NCBI GenBank assembly: GCA_905216045.1
Contig: CAJMSL010000018.1
Span: 1-23,881, forward strand
Direction: 5' to 3'
Source: an uncultured bacterium
GTDB lineage: Bacteria; Actinomycetota; Coriobacteriia; Coriobacteriales; Coriobacteriaceae
DNA: 23,881 nucleotides
The notes under the pieces are model-generated. The model was given only the letters and a program-made list of their open reading frames with translations. It searched no databases and had not been told where the DNA came from. The number at the start of each line of letters is the position of its first letter. Position 1 is the stretch's first letter. Position numbers and translations under genes: made by a program. Shown in pieces: positions 7,497-15,600 of this stretch.

Positions 7497-8645
7497 ATGA
7501 GTAAGAAAGAATGCATCGCGATGCTCCTCGCAGGAGGACAGGGCAGCCGATTGGGAGCACTCACCCAAAAGATCGCTAAGCCGGCGGTTAGCTTTGGTGG
7601 CAAGTTCCGCATTATCGACTTTTCGCTGTCCAACTGCTCCAACTCGGGCATCGACACGGTGGGCGTTCTGACGCAGTACCGTCCCTACCTGCTGCATGCC
7701 TATGTGGGCTCCGGCGAGGCCTGGGATCTGGACAGCCGTGACGGCGGCGTATCGATCCTGCCGCCGTACGAGACGCAGACCGGCGGCGCCTGGTATGCGG
7801 GCACGGCCGACGCCATTACGCAGAACCTCGACTACATCAAGGCCAACGACCCCAAGTACGTCCTGATTCTTTCGGGCGATCACCTGTATCGCATGGACTA
7901 CCGCAAGATGCTCAAGACGCACATTGAGAACAACGCCGACCTCACGGTGAGCGTTATGCCCGTGCCGTGGGAAGAGGCCAGCCGCTTTGGCATCCTGACC
8001 ACCGACCCCGAGGACGGGCGCAGCACCAAGTTCACCGAGAAGCCCGATAAGCCCGATTCGAACCTCGCGTCCATGGGCATCTACATCTTCTCGGCCGACG
8101 TGCTGAGCGAGGCACTCGAAGAGGACGCTCTGGACCAGCGCTCGAGCCACGACTTTGGCAAGGACATCATCCCCAAGCTGCTCGGCGAGGGCAAGCGCCT
8201 GTACAGCTACGAGTTCCACGGCTTTTGGAAGGACGTCGGCACCATCGCCAGCTTCCACGAGACCTCGATGGACCTGCTGGGCAACAACCCCGAGTTCGAT
8301 TTGTTCGACAAGCACTTCCCCATCATGTCCAACATCACCACGCGTCCGCCGCACTACATTGGCCCGGACGGCCGCCTGGACGACTGCCTGGTCTCCAACG
8401 GCTGCAAGATCTACGGCACCGCTCGCCACTCAATCCTTTCGACCGATGTCATCATCGAGGAGCGCGCCGTGGTCGAGGACTCCGTGCTGCTGCCGGGTGC
8501 GCACGTTAAGAGCGGCGCGCACATCTGCCGCGCTATTTTGGGCGAGAACTCCACGGTCGAAGAGGGCGTGAAGCTCGGCTCTGTCGATACCACCAAGGAT
8601 ACGGCCGTCGTTGGAAATGACGTCGTTATCGGGAAGGGGGAATGA
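7497..8645 (+). CDS. glgC: Glucose-1-phosphate adenylyltransferase, catalytic subunit GlgC
   Basis: A 382-residue ADP-glucose pyrophosphorylase that makes ADP-glucose from ATP and glucose-1-phosphate, the committed step of bacterial glycogen synthesis. The nucleotidyltransferase motif LLAGGQGSRLGALT (residues 10-23) is intact, as are KPAVSFGGKFRIIDF, SGDHLYRMDY and FTEKPDKPDSNLASMGIYIF. The C-terminal part is a left-handed beta-helix of hexapeptide-like repeats (IIEERAVVEDSVLLPGAHV). An AGAAGGAGA ribosome site precedes the ATG. The glgD start lies only 4 bases after the stop. In GlgC/GlgD pairs, known from Firmicutes, GlgC is the catalytic subunit. Pairing with glgD, and mixed TTT/TTC use, separate this gene from the bifidobacterial DNA to its left. 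Confidence 0.95.
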   Translation: MSKKECIAMLLAGGQGSRLGALTQKIAKPAVSFGGKFRIIDFSLSNCSNSGIDTVGVLTQYRPYLLHAYVGSGEAWDLDSRDGGVSILPPYETQTGGAWYAGTADAITQNLDYIKANDPKYVLILSGDHLYRMDYRKMLKTHIENNADLTVSVMPVPWEEASRFGILTTDPEDGRSTKFTEKPDKPDSNLASMGIYIFSADVLSEALEEDALDQRSSHDFGKDIIPKLLGEGKRLYSYEFHGFWKDVGTIASFHETSMDLLGNNPEFDLFDKHFPIMSNITTRPPHYIGPDGRLDDCLVSNGCKIYGTARHSILSTDVIIEERAVVEDSVLLPGAHVKSGAHICRAILGENSTVEEGVKLGSVDTTKDTAVVGNDVVIGKGE

Positions 8646-8649
8646 TCCG

Positions 8650-9777
8650 ATGATCAATCGCAAGGCCATCGGTTATATCACCGCTAACTACTCTTCGAGC
8701 TACGGCAGCGTCCTGCTCAAGGACCGCCCCATCGCGTCCGTTCCCTTTTTGGGCCGCTACCGCCTGATCGACTTTCCGCTGTCCAACATGATGAATGCCG
8801 GCATTAAGACCGTCGGCGTCGTCATGCCGGGCAACTACCGCTCGCTGATCGACCACGTTGGTTCGGGCAAGGACTGGGGTCTGGACCGCAAGAAGGGCGG
8901 CCTGTTCATGGTGCCCGGCAACGCGTATGGCACCACCAAGGGCGGCATGCGCTTCCTGCTGCGCGACATCATCTCCAACAAGACGCTGTTCCAGCGCTCG
9001 GACAAGCCCTATGTTGTGATGATGGGCACCAACATCATCTTTAACATGGACCTCAACACCATCATCGACGCGCACGAGAACTCCGGTGCCCAGATGACCG
9101 TGGTGTACTGCAAGGCCACGCGCAACGTCGATGACGAGACCAAACTCGAAATTAACGAGAACGGTCGCCTGACGGGCGTGAGCGCCGGCGTCGTGTACGG
9201 CGACAACGCCTCTATGGACTGCTGCATCGTCAACCGCGAGACGCTGCTCGAGATCATTGATCACTACCAGGCAGCCGACTATCTGGACCTGCTCGAGGCA
9301 CTCCAAGGCGACTTTGGCAACATCGACGTGTGCAGCTACGAGTACAAGGGCGAGGTCGTGGGCGTGTTTAGCGAGAAGTCGCTGTATCGCCGCAGCATGG
9401 ACCTGCTCGACCAGACCGTGGCCGACCAGCTCTTTGACCCCGAGCGCCCAATCCTGACCAAGGCTCACGACGTGCCGCCTTCGCGCTATGCGACCGGCAG
9501 CCACGCGTGCAACTCGATCATCTCGGCCGGCTGCATCATCAAGGGCACCGTGCGTAACTCGATCCTGTCGCGCGGCGGTGTGGTCGAAGAGGGCGCATCG
9601 GTGACCAACTCGATCATCAACCAGAGCTGTGTCATCAAGAGCGGCGCCCGCGTCGAGAATGCCATTCTGGACAAGAACAATGTGGTTCCCACCAACACCG
9701 AGCTTCGCGGCACGCCCGAGAACATCCTGGTGCTGGGCAAGGCTCCGTTAACTTCCGACACCACCATCGTACGTTAA
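8650..9777 (+). CDS. glgD: Glucose-1-phosphate adenylyltransferase, non-catalytic subunit GlgD
   Basis: A 375-residue GlgC paralogue of the GlgD type. The N-terminus KAIGYITANYSSSYGSVLLK replaces the catalytic GGxGxRL loop, while PFLGRYRLIDFPLSNMMNAG and the C-terminal beta-helix are retained. In Firmicutes, GlgD is weak or inactive alone and modulates GlgC in a heterotetramer; that role is inferred here. The start at 8650 is chosen over an in-frame ATG at 8611 because AAGGGGGA lies 8 bases upstream and the family begins at this residue. The gene is translationally close to glgC. It is separated from glgA by 90 bases containing a hairpin. Confidence 0.95.
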   Translation: MINRKAIGYITANYSSSYGSVLLKDRPIASVPFLGRYRLIDFPLSNMMNAGIKTVGVVMPGNYRSLIDHVGSGKDWGLDRKKGGLFMVPGNAYGTTKGGMRFLLRDIISNKTLFQRSDKPYVVMMGTNIIFNMDLNTIIDAHENSGAQMTVVYCKATRNVDDETKLEINENGRLTGVSAGVVYGDNASMDCCIVNRETLLEIIDHYQAADYLDLLEALQGDFGNIDVCSYEYKGEVVGVFSEKSLYRRSMDLLDQTVADQLFDPERPILTKAHDVPPSRYATGSHACNSIISAGCIIKGTVRNSILSRGGVVEEGASVTNSIINQSCVIKSGARVENAILDKNNVVPTNTELRGTPENILVLGKAPLTSDTTIVR

Positions 9778-9809
9778 CGTTGGCACCGCAACATCGCTCG
9801 TAACATGTA

Positions 9810-9843
9810 GAATAGCCGCCCGGTTAGCGCCAGGCGGCTATTC
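9810..9843 (+). terminator. Hairpin between glgD and glgA
   Basis: An 11-base-pair perfect stem (9810-9820 with 9833-9843) has a 12-base loop and lies 33 bases after the glgD stop and 24 bases before the glgA start. No good T run follows, so it is more likely an attenuating or mRNA-stabilising hairpin than a full terminator. Confidence 0.45.
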
Positions 9844-9867
9844 TCGAATTGCAACATGGGAGACAAT

Positions 9868-12210
9868 ATGGCAGATTCCAGCAAAAAGATGCAGATCGTG
9901 TTTGCCTCGGCCGAGTGCGCACCGTTTGTTAAGACCGGTGGCCGGGGCGACGTGGCGGGCGCGCTTCCTGCGGCGCTTGTACGCGCCGGCGCCGAGGTCA
10001 TCGTGATGGTGCCCAAATACGCCACCATCAAGGACGAGTACAAGGCGCAGATGGAGCACTTTTCCGACTTTTACGTGAGCCTGGGCTGGCGCAACGAGTA
10101 CTGCGGGCTGGAGAAGCTCGAGCACGACGGCGTCACCTATATGTTCGTGGACAACGAGCGCTACTTTGCGCGCGATTATCCGTACGGCTTCTTCGACGAC
10201 GGCGAGCGCTTCGCGTTCTTCTCCAAGGCCATTACCGAGAGCCTGCAGCACCTGCCCGAGGGCGTTGAGTGCGACATCCTGCACTGCAACGACTGGCAGA
10301 CGGCACTGGCGCCCGTGTTCTTGCGCGAGTTCTACCAGGGCCTGCCGCTGTACGACCGCGTCAAGACTGTGTTCTCGATCCACAACGTGGCGTTCCAGGG
10401 CCAGTTTAGCGACACCGTGATGGAGGACATCCTGGGTGTGGCGCATATTCCCGCGGCCGCCACGCAGTTGCGCTGCGACGCCTGCAGCATCAACTACATG
10501 CTGGGCGCGCTGCACTATGCCGACGCCATCACCACGGTGAGCCCCACCTATGCGGGCGAGATCCAGACGCCCGAGTTTGGCGAGGGCCTGGACGGTGTGC
10601 TGCGCGAGCGTTCCTACGCGCTGCAGGGCATCCTCAACGGCATTGACGTGGCGGCCTTTGACCCGGCAACCGACAAGCGCATTGCCGCCAACTACACGGT
10701 TGAGGACCGTTCCGGCAAGGCCGTGTGCAAGGCCAAGCTACAGGAGGAACTGGGGCTCGAGGTGCGCGACGACCGCCCGCTTATGGTGATGGTCACGCGC
10801 CTGACGCGCCAGAAGGGCCTGGACCTGGTCATGTACGCGCTCGACCGCATCCTGTCCGGCGGCGTTCAGGTGGCCGTGCTGGGCACCGGCGACCGCGACT
10901 ACGAGGACGGTCTGCGCTACTTCCAGGACAAGTACCCCGGCACCATGGCCGCGCGCATCGAGTTCGATCCGGCGCTGTCGCAGCGTATGTATGCCGCCGC
11001 CGATATGTTCCTAATGCCTTCGAAGTTTGAGCCCTGCGGTCTGTCGCAGATCATCGCCATGCGCTACGGCACCCTGCCCATCGTGCGCGAGACCGGTGGC
11101 CTGAAGGACACCGTGATCCCGTATAACGAGTTTACCGGCGAGGGCACGGGCTTCTCGTTTAGCAACTTTAACGGCGACGAGATGGGTGACGCCGTGTTCC
11201 GCGCGGCACGCCTGTTCTGGGATAATCGCGAGGCCTGGGATCAGCTGGTCACACAGGCCATGAGCCAGGACTTTAGCTGGACGCGCTCGGCCGATAAGTA
11301 TCTGGACCTGTACTTCTTTATGCACCCGGAGATTGAGCGCCCGGCGGCTGTGGAGGCTGCCACGGCCATAGAGGAGCCGGTTGCTGATGAGGCCGAGCCT
11401 GCGGCGCCCGTTAAGGAGCCCGCTGCTGCTGAGGAGCCCAAGGTCGAGGAGAAGCCGGCTGAAGCTGACCCGGTTAAAGCCGATCCTGAGGTGAAGCCCG
11501 CAGCGAAGCCTGCCGCCAAGAAGACGACGGCTCGCAAGACGACGGCTAAGAAGGCTACGACCACGAAGGCCGCTGCGAGCAAGACCTCCGCTGCCAAGGC
11601 TACTACTGCCAAGGCATCGACCACGCGCAAGCGCACGACCGCCGCTGCCAAGCAGGCCAACGAGGTCGAGGCTGCTCCCGAGGTAAAGGCCGCCGCCGAG
11701 GCAAAGCCTGCGGCAACGGCTCCGGCCAAGACCGCTGCCAAGAAGACGGCTGCAACCACCAAGAAGGCAACGGCAGCCAATAAGACCACGGCTACGAAGT
11801 CGACGACGGCCAAGGCCGCTACGACGAAGGCCGCCGCGAAGACGGCCCCGAAGGCTACTGCAAAGCCGGCCGCCAAAGTCGAGGAGACGCCCTCCGAGCC
11901 CGAGGCCAAGGCAGCTGTCGAGGCAAAGCCGGCCGCCAAGACCACCACGCGCAAACGCGCCGCGACGACGGCCAAGAAGACCACGACCAAGGCTGCAGCT
12001 CCCAAGGCAGAGGGTAAGGCCGAGGACAAGCCCGCAGTAAAGGCCGAGCCGACTCCGAAGGCTGCCGAGGTTAAGGCCGCTCCCAAGACTAAGGCAGAGA
12101 CCGAGCCCGCCAAGGAGACCCCGGTCTCCCCCGCCGTTCCGGCCGAGGAAAAGGCTCCGACCAAGAAGACCTCCGTCCGCAAGGCAACGGCCGCCCGCAA
12201 GCGCCGCTAA
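9868..12210 (+). CDS. glgA: Glycogen synthase (ADP-glucose) with a long acidic/Lys-Ala-Thr-rich tail
   Basis: A 780-residue GT5 glycogen synthase that transfers glucose from ADP-glucose to growing alpha-1,4-glucan. The catalytic part (about 1-491) has KTGGRGDVAGALP with ADP-glucose-binding Lys22, HCNDW with His139, TRLTRQKGLDLV and SKFEPCGLSQI with Glu388, and ends DLYFFMHPEIERP. In the first motif, Arg stands where Leu is usual (KTGGLGDV/KTGGLADV). Residues 492-780 have no counterpart in ordinary GlgA (about 480 residues in total): a Glu/Ala/Pro-rich part, then Lys/Ala/Thr blocks such as AAKKTTARKTTAKKATT. The end is very basic (ATAARKRR). The tail is continuous in frame. The start at 9868 follows GGGAG; ATG 9856 is less well placed. 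The cluster is glgC-glgD-glgA. Confidence 0.95.
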   Translation: MADSSKKMQIVFASAECAPFVKTGGRGDVAGALPAALVRAGAEVIVMVPKYATIKDEYKAQMEHFSDFYVSLGWRNEYCGLEKLEHDGVTYMFVDNERYFARDYPYGFFDDGERFAFFSKAITESLQHLPEGVECDILHCNDWQTALAPVFLREFYQGLPLYDRVKTVFSIHNVAFQGQFSDTVMEDILGVAHIPAAATQLRCDACSINYMLGALHYADAITTVSPTYAGEIQTPEFGEGLDGVLRERSYALQGILNGIDVAAFDPATDKRIAANYTVEDRSGKAVCKAKLQEELGLEVRDDRPLMVMVTRLTRQKGLDLVMYALDRILSGGVQVAVLGTGDRDYEDGLRYFQDKYPGTMAARIEFDPALSQRMYAAADMFLMPSKFEPCGLSQIIAMRYGTLPIVRETGGLKDTVIPYNEFTGEGTGFSFSNFNGDEMGDAVFRAARLFWDNREAWDQLVTQAMSQDFSWTRSADKYLDLYFFMHPEIERPAAVEAATAIEEPVADEAEPAAPVKEPAAAEEPKVEEKPAEADPVKADPEVKPAAKPAAKKTTARKTTAKKATTTKAAASKTSAAKATTAKASTTRKRTTAAAKQANEVEAAPEVKAAAEAKPAATAPAKTAAKKTAATTKKATAANKTTATKSTTAKAATTKAAAKTAPKATAKPAAKVEETPSEPEAKAAVEAKPAAKTTTRKRAATTAKKTTTKAAAPKAEGKAEDKPAVKAEPTPKAAEVKAAPKTKAETEPAKETPVSPAVPAEEKAPTKKTSVRKATAARKRR
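11341..12207 (+). repeat. Low-complexity coding repeats in the glgA tail
   Basis: The DNA encoding GlgA residues 492-780 is dominated by GCC/GCT/GCA, AAG and ACG/ACC codons. It contains imperfect repeats of an acidic, then PAAK, then Lys/Thr/Ala module. Examples are EVKPAAKPAAKK, EVKAAAEAKPAAT and EAKAAVEAKPAAK. It resembles the Lys/Ala-rich tails of bacterial histone H1-like proteins. Confidence 0.8.
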
Positions 12211-12233
12211 TCCGGACGATTAAAACTTATTCC

Positions 12234-12280
12234 TCAACGCAAAAGAGGGCGCCCCAACCAGGCGCCCTCTTTTGCGTTGA
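12234..12280 (+). terminator. Strong intrinsic terminator after glgA
   Basis: A 20-base-pair perfect stem (12234-12253 with 12261-12280) has a 7-base loop CCAACCA. The descending arm carries CTCTTTT, and the ascending arm carries the matching A run, so it can act in either direction. It begins 23 bases after the glgA stop and ends the glgC-glgD-glgA transcript. Confidence 0.9.
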
Positions 12281-12301
12281 ACTTCGCATTAAAAAGAGGG
12301 C

Positions 12302-12433
12302 CGGTTTACTACGACAAAATGGCTCCGGCAGACCACGGCGAGTAATCTTCGAAATTAAGAACGCTTCTACCTGCGGTTTTAATATCACCAAAATGACTGT
12401 GGTTGAGATCATTCAATTCGTCGTAGTAAACCG
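12302..12433. repeat. 132-base segment bounded by perfect 14-base inverted repeats
   Basis: CGGTTTACTACGAC at 12302-12315 is repeated exactly in inverted orientation at 12420-12433. The interior is AT-rich. On the minus strand it has a stop-free run of about 45 codons (reading DIKTAGRSVLNF in the middle) that ends in TAG TAA formed by the left repeat, but it has no start codon. No target-site duplication is obvious. It could be a MITE-like element, a structured RNA or a regulatory region. Confidence 0.5.
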
Positions 12434-12481
12434 AAGTACTTTTGTTTGGCTACAAATAGTATCGGTATAGACGTTTTTAAA

Positions 12482-12491
12482 TATCGCGATA
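12482..12491. promoter_or_regulatory. Candidate LacI-type operator
   Basis: The perfect palindrome TATCGCGATA has a central CG, as LacI-family sites do. It lies 150 bases upstream of the GH13-GH77 gene, where a maltose-type repressor would be plausible. No regulator gene is present in the window to support it. Confidence 0.3.
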
Positions 12492-12640
12492 ATTTGGGTG
12501 GTAAAACGATTTTCTAGGACAACCGTTCGCCGATGGTAAACGGATGTTGTTTATACAGCCTGTGTACAACAGATATACTTATATCTTGTGCGTAAAGCCC
12601 ATGGCCCGCAGGCCGTGATTCTATTGAACTGGACCGTATT

Positions 12641-15600
12641 ATGAGATTGATTCACAACAGCCGTCTACCGCAGTTTCGCACTCCGTTTGGCGCTGTGACC
12701 ACTGGAACTTCCGTTTCGCTCTCGGTGATTTTGGAGGATGCCGACCCCAACCAGGCATCGCTTACGCTGCGCACCTGGGTCGATGAGATCGGTGAGGCTC
12801 TGTATCCCATGACGCACGAGGGCGACGGCATATTTACCGTAGAGCTTGAGTGCACCGCGCCCTGTCTTATCTGGTACAGCTTTATCTGCAATATCGAGGG
12901 TCAGCCCGAGGTCCGTTTGGGCGCACCGCAGGGTCGCACCGGTGGCGAGGGCGTAACTTACAACTACGCCGAGGTCCCGTCCTTCCAGATCACCGTCTAC
13001 AAGCACCGCAAAGTTCGTCCTGAGTGGTACGAGCGTGGCATGGTCTACCAGATCTTCCCCGACCGCTATGCCCGCGACGAAAACTGGCGCGAGCGCACGC
13101 TTACCGAAGTTGAAAAACCGCGCAAAGGAATCCAGCGCCGCATGGTCGAGGACTGGAACGAACCGCCCGAGTACGAGCGTGCCGAAGACGGCTCCATCAA
13201 GACCTGGGATTTTTACGGCGGTTCGCTCAAGGGTATCCAAAATGACCTGCCCCGCATTGCCGAGCTAGGCTTTACGGCCATCTACCTCAACCCCATCTTT
13301 GAGGCCGCGAGCAACCACCGCTACGACACGGCCGACTACACCAAGATCGACCCGATTCTGGGCACCGAGCAGGACTTTACCGAGCTGTGCGAGGCGGCCG
13401 AGAAGCTTGGCATTTCCATCATTCTGGACGGTGTGTTCAACCATACGGGCGACGACTCGATCTACTTTAACCGCTACGGCAATTATCCCGGCGTCGGTGC
13501 TTGGCAGAGCGAGGACTCGCCGTGGCGCGATGCATTTTACTTCCATGAGGACGGTTCGTATGACTGCTGGTGGGGCGTGGGCAACATGCCCGCCATCAAT
13601 GAGAGCTCCGAACTGGTGCGCGAGCGGCTACTGGGCAAGGACGGCGTGATCCGTAAATGGCTGCGCGCCGGTGCCCATGGCTGGCGACTCGATGTGGCCG
13701 ACGAGCTTTCCGACGACTTCCTGGCCGAGATCAAAAAGGCCGTGCTCGCCGAGAAGCCCGACGCGCTGCTGCTCGGCGAAGTCTGGGAAGACGCCTCCAA
13801 CAAGATCAGCTATGGCCACCTGCGTCGCTATCTGCAGGGCTCGGAGCTCGACTCCGCCATGGACTACCCCTTCCGCGACATGGTCATCGGCTTTTTGATG
13901 GGCTACAAGAACGCTTACCAGGCAGCCGAGGATATCGAAACCCTGCGCGAGAACTCCCCGCGCGAGGCACTGGCCTGCGCGCTCAATCTGCTTTCGAGCC
14001 ACGACCGTCCGCGCATCATCTCGGTGCTCGGCGGTGGCCCCGACGAGTCGCAGCTGCCCGAGAGCGAGCGCAGTAAATGGCGCCTGGATGATAACTCGAT
14101 GGGCCTGGCCAAGAGCCGTTTTTGGCTGGCGACGCTCATGCAGATGACCTTCCCGGGTGTACCCTCAATCTATTACGGCGACGAGTACGGCTTGGAGGGC
14201 CTTACCGACCCGGGCAACCGCCGTACCCTGCCGACCAAGGACCAACTCCACGACTTCGACACACTGGCCATCGTTAAGAACGCGTCTGCCGTGCGCCGTG
14301 CGCTGCCCTTTATGGTCGATGGCGAGATCAAGGCCTTTGCGCTCAACGACGAAGTCTTGGCTTACACCCGCACGGGCAATGACGGCGAAGCCGCGACGGT
14401 TATCATCAACCGCAGCCTGCGCAATTCGCACCGCGTGACGATTCCGGCGCTCGGCGAATGCGCGAGCGACGTGATCAGCGGTCACGAGTGCGAGATCCAC
14501 AACGGTACCGTCACGCTCGACCTGTACCCGCTGGGCTCTTCGATCATCTATCACCATGCCGAGAAGCGCCTGCAGGAGCCGCTCGATCATGGCGCGGGCG
14601 TTGTGTGCCACATCACCTCCGTGCCGACCGATGACGGCAAGCCCGGCACAATCGGTGCGCCCACGCGTCGCTTTATCGACCATCTGGCCGCTATGGGCAT
14701 GCGCTACTGGCAAGTCCTGCCCGTCAACCCCACGGACTTCTTCCGCTCCCCCTACGCCGGCCCCTCGGCCTTTGCAGGCAATATCGACCTGCTGCCTGAG
14801 AGCCACGAGGAGCTGGCCGCCGACTTTGCTGCATGGAAGGCCCACGGCGGTGAGGATGCCGACCCGCTGTACACGGCGTTTAAACATCGCAACGCCGATT
14901 GGCTCGAGAAGTACTGCGTCTACATGGCCGTTAAGAAGTACTTTGAGGGCGAGTCGCGCCACGATTGGCCGGCAGATGTCGCGCGCTACAACGAGTATCT
15001 GATCGACGACAAGCGCTTCCACGACGAGGCCGAGCTGCAGGCGTACATGCAGTATCGCTTTGACCTTGCCTGGTGCGAGCTCATGAACTATGCGCACAAG
15101 AAGGGCATCGAGGTCATCGGCGATATCCCGATGTATGTCTCGGACGATTCGGCCGACGCGTGGAGCGAGCCCGAGAACTTCTGGCTATCCGACACCGGCA
15201 AGGCGATTGAGATTTCGGGCGCGCCGCCCGACAACTTTGCGCCCGAGGGCCAGGTGTGGGGCAACCCCACCTTCCGATGGGATCGCATGAAGGAGAACGG
15301 CTATCGCTGGTGGATGGACCGCCTGCGTCGTGCGTTTTCGCTCTACGACCGCGTGCGCCTGGACCACTTCCTGGGCTTCCACAGCTACTTTAGCATTCCC
15401 GCCGGTAAGGTCTGTGCCGACGGCCGCTGGCTGGCAGGCCCGGGCAAGGACCTGTTCCAGACCGCCTATGACGAGCTGGGTCCGCTCAACTTTATCGCCG
15501 AGGATCTGGGGTATCTGACGCCCGGCGTTCGCGCCATGGCTTCGACCTGCGGCTTCCCCGGCATGGACGTGCTGGAGTTTAGCGACTACGACGTTCGTTG

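Larger units (their letters stand above)
12211..12640. other. 430-base AT-rich intergenic region between glgA and the GH13-GH77 gene
   Basis: No convincing gene. In order it holds the glgA terminator (12234-12280), a segment bounded by 14-base inverted repeats (12302-12433), a perfect palindrome TATCGCGATA (12482-12491) and related TGGTAAA-type motifs at 12424, 12499 and 12534. A promoter-like AT-rich stretch with TATACT (12574-12579) lies 61 bases before the next start; no matching -35 is clear. The low GC contrasts sharply with the genes on both sides. Confidence 0.7.

Noticed and set aside
4902..8429. A 1175-codon open frame on the minus strand across glgP and glgC
   Set aside because: It is antisense to two clear enzymes, is rich in Val/Leu/Gly/His as expected from a GC-biased shadow, and crosses the species junction. 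No domain is recognisable.
11241..12200. A 319-codon minus-strand frame opposite the GlgA tail
   Set aside because: Its Ala/Val/Leu-rich content is simply the complement of the Lys/Ala/Thr codons in the tail.
12227..12412. A 61-codon minus-strand frame after glgA
   Set aside because: It runs through the glgA terminator and part of the inverted-repeat segment, with no ribosome site or family resemblance.
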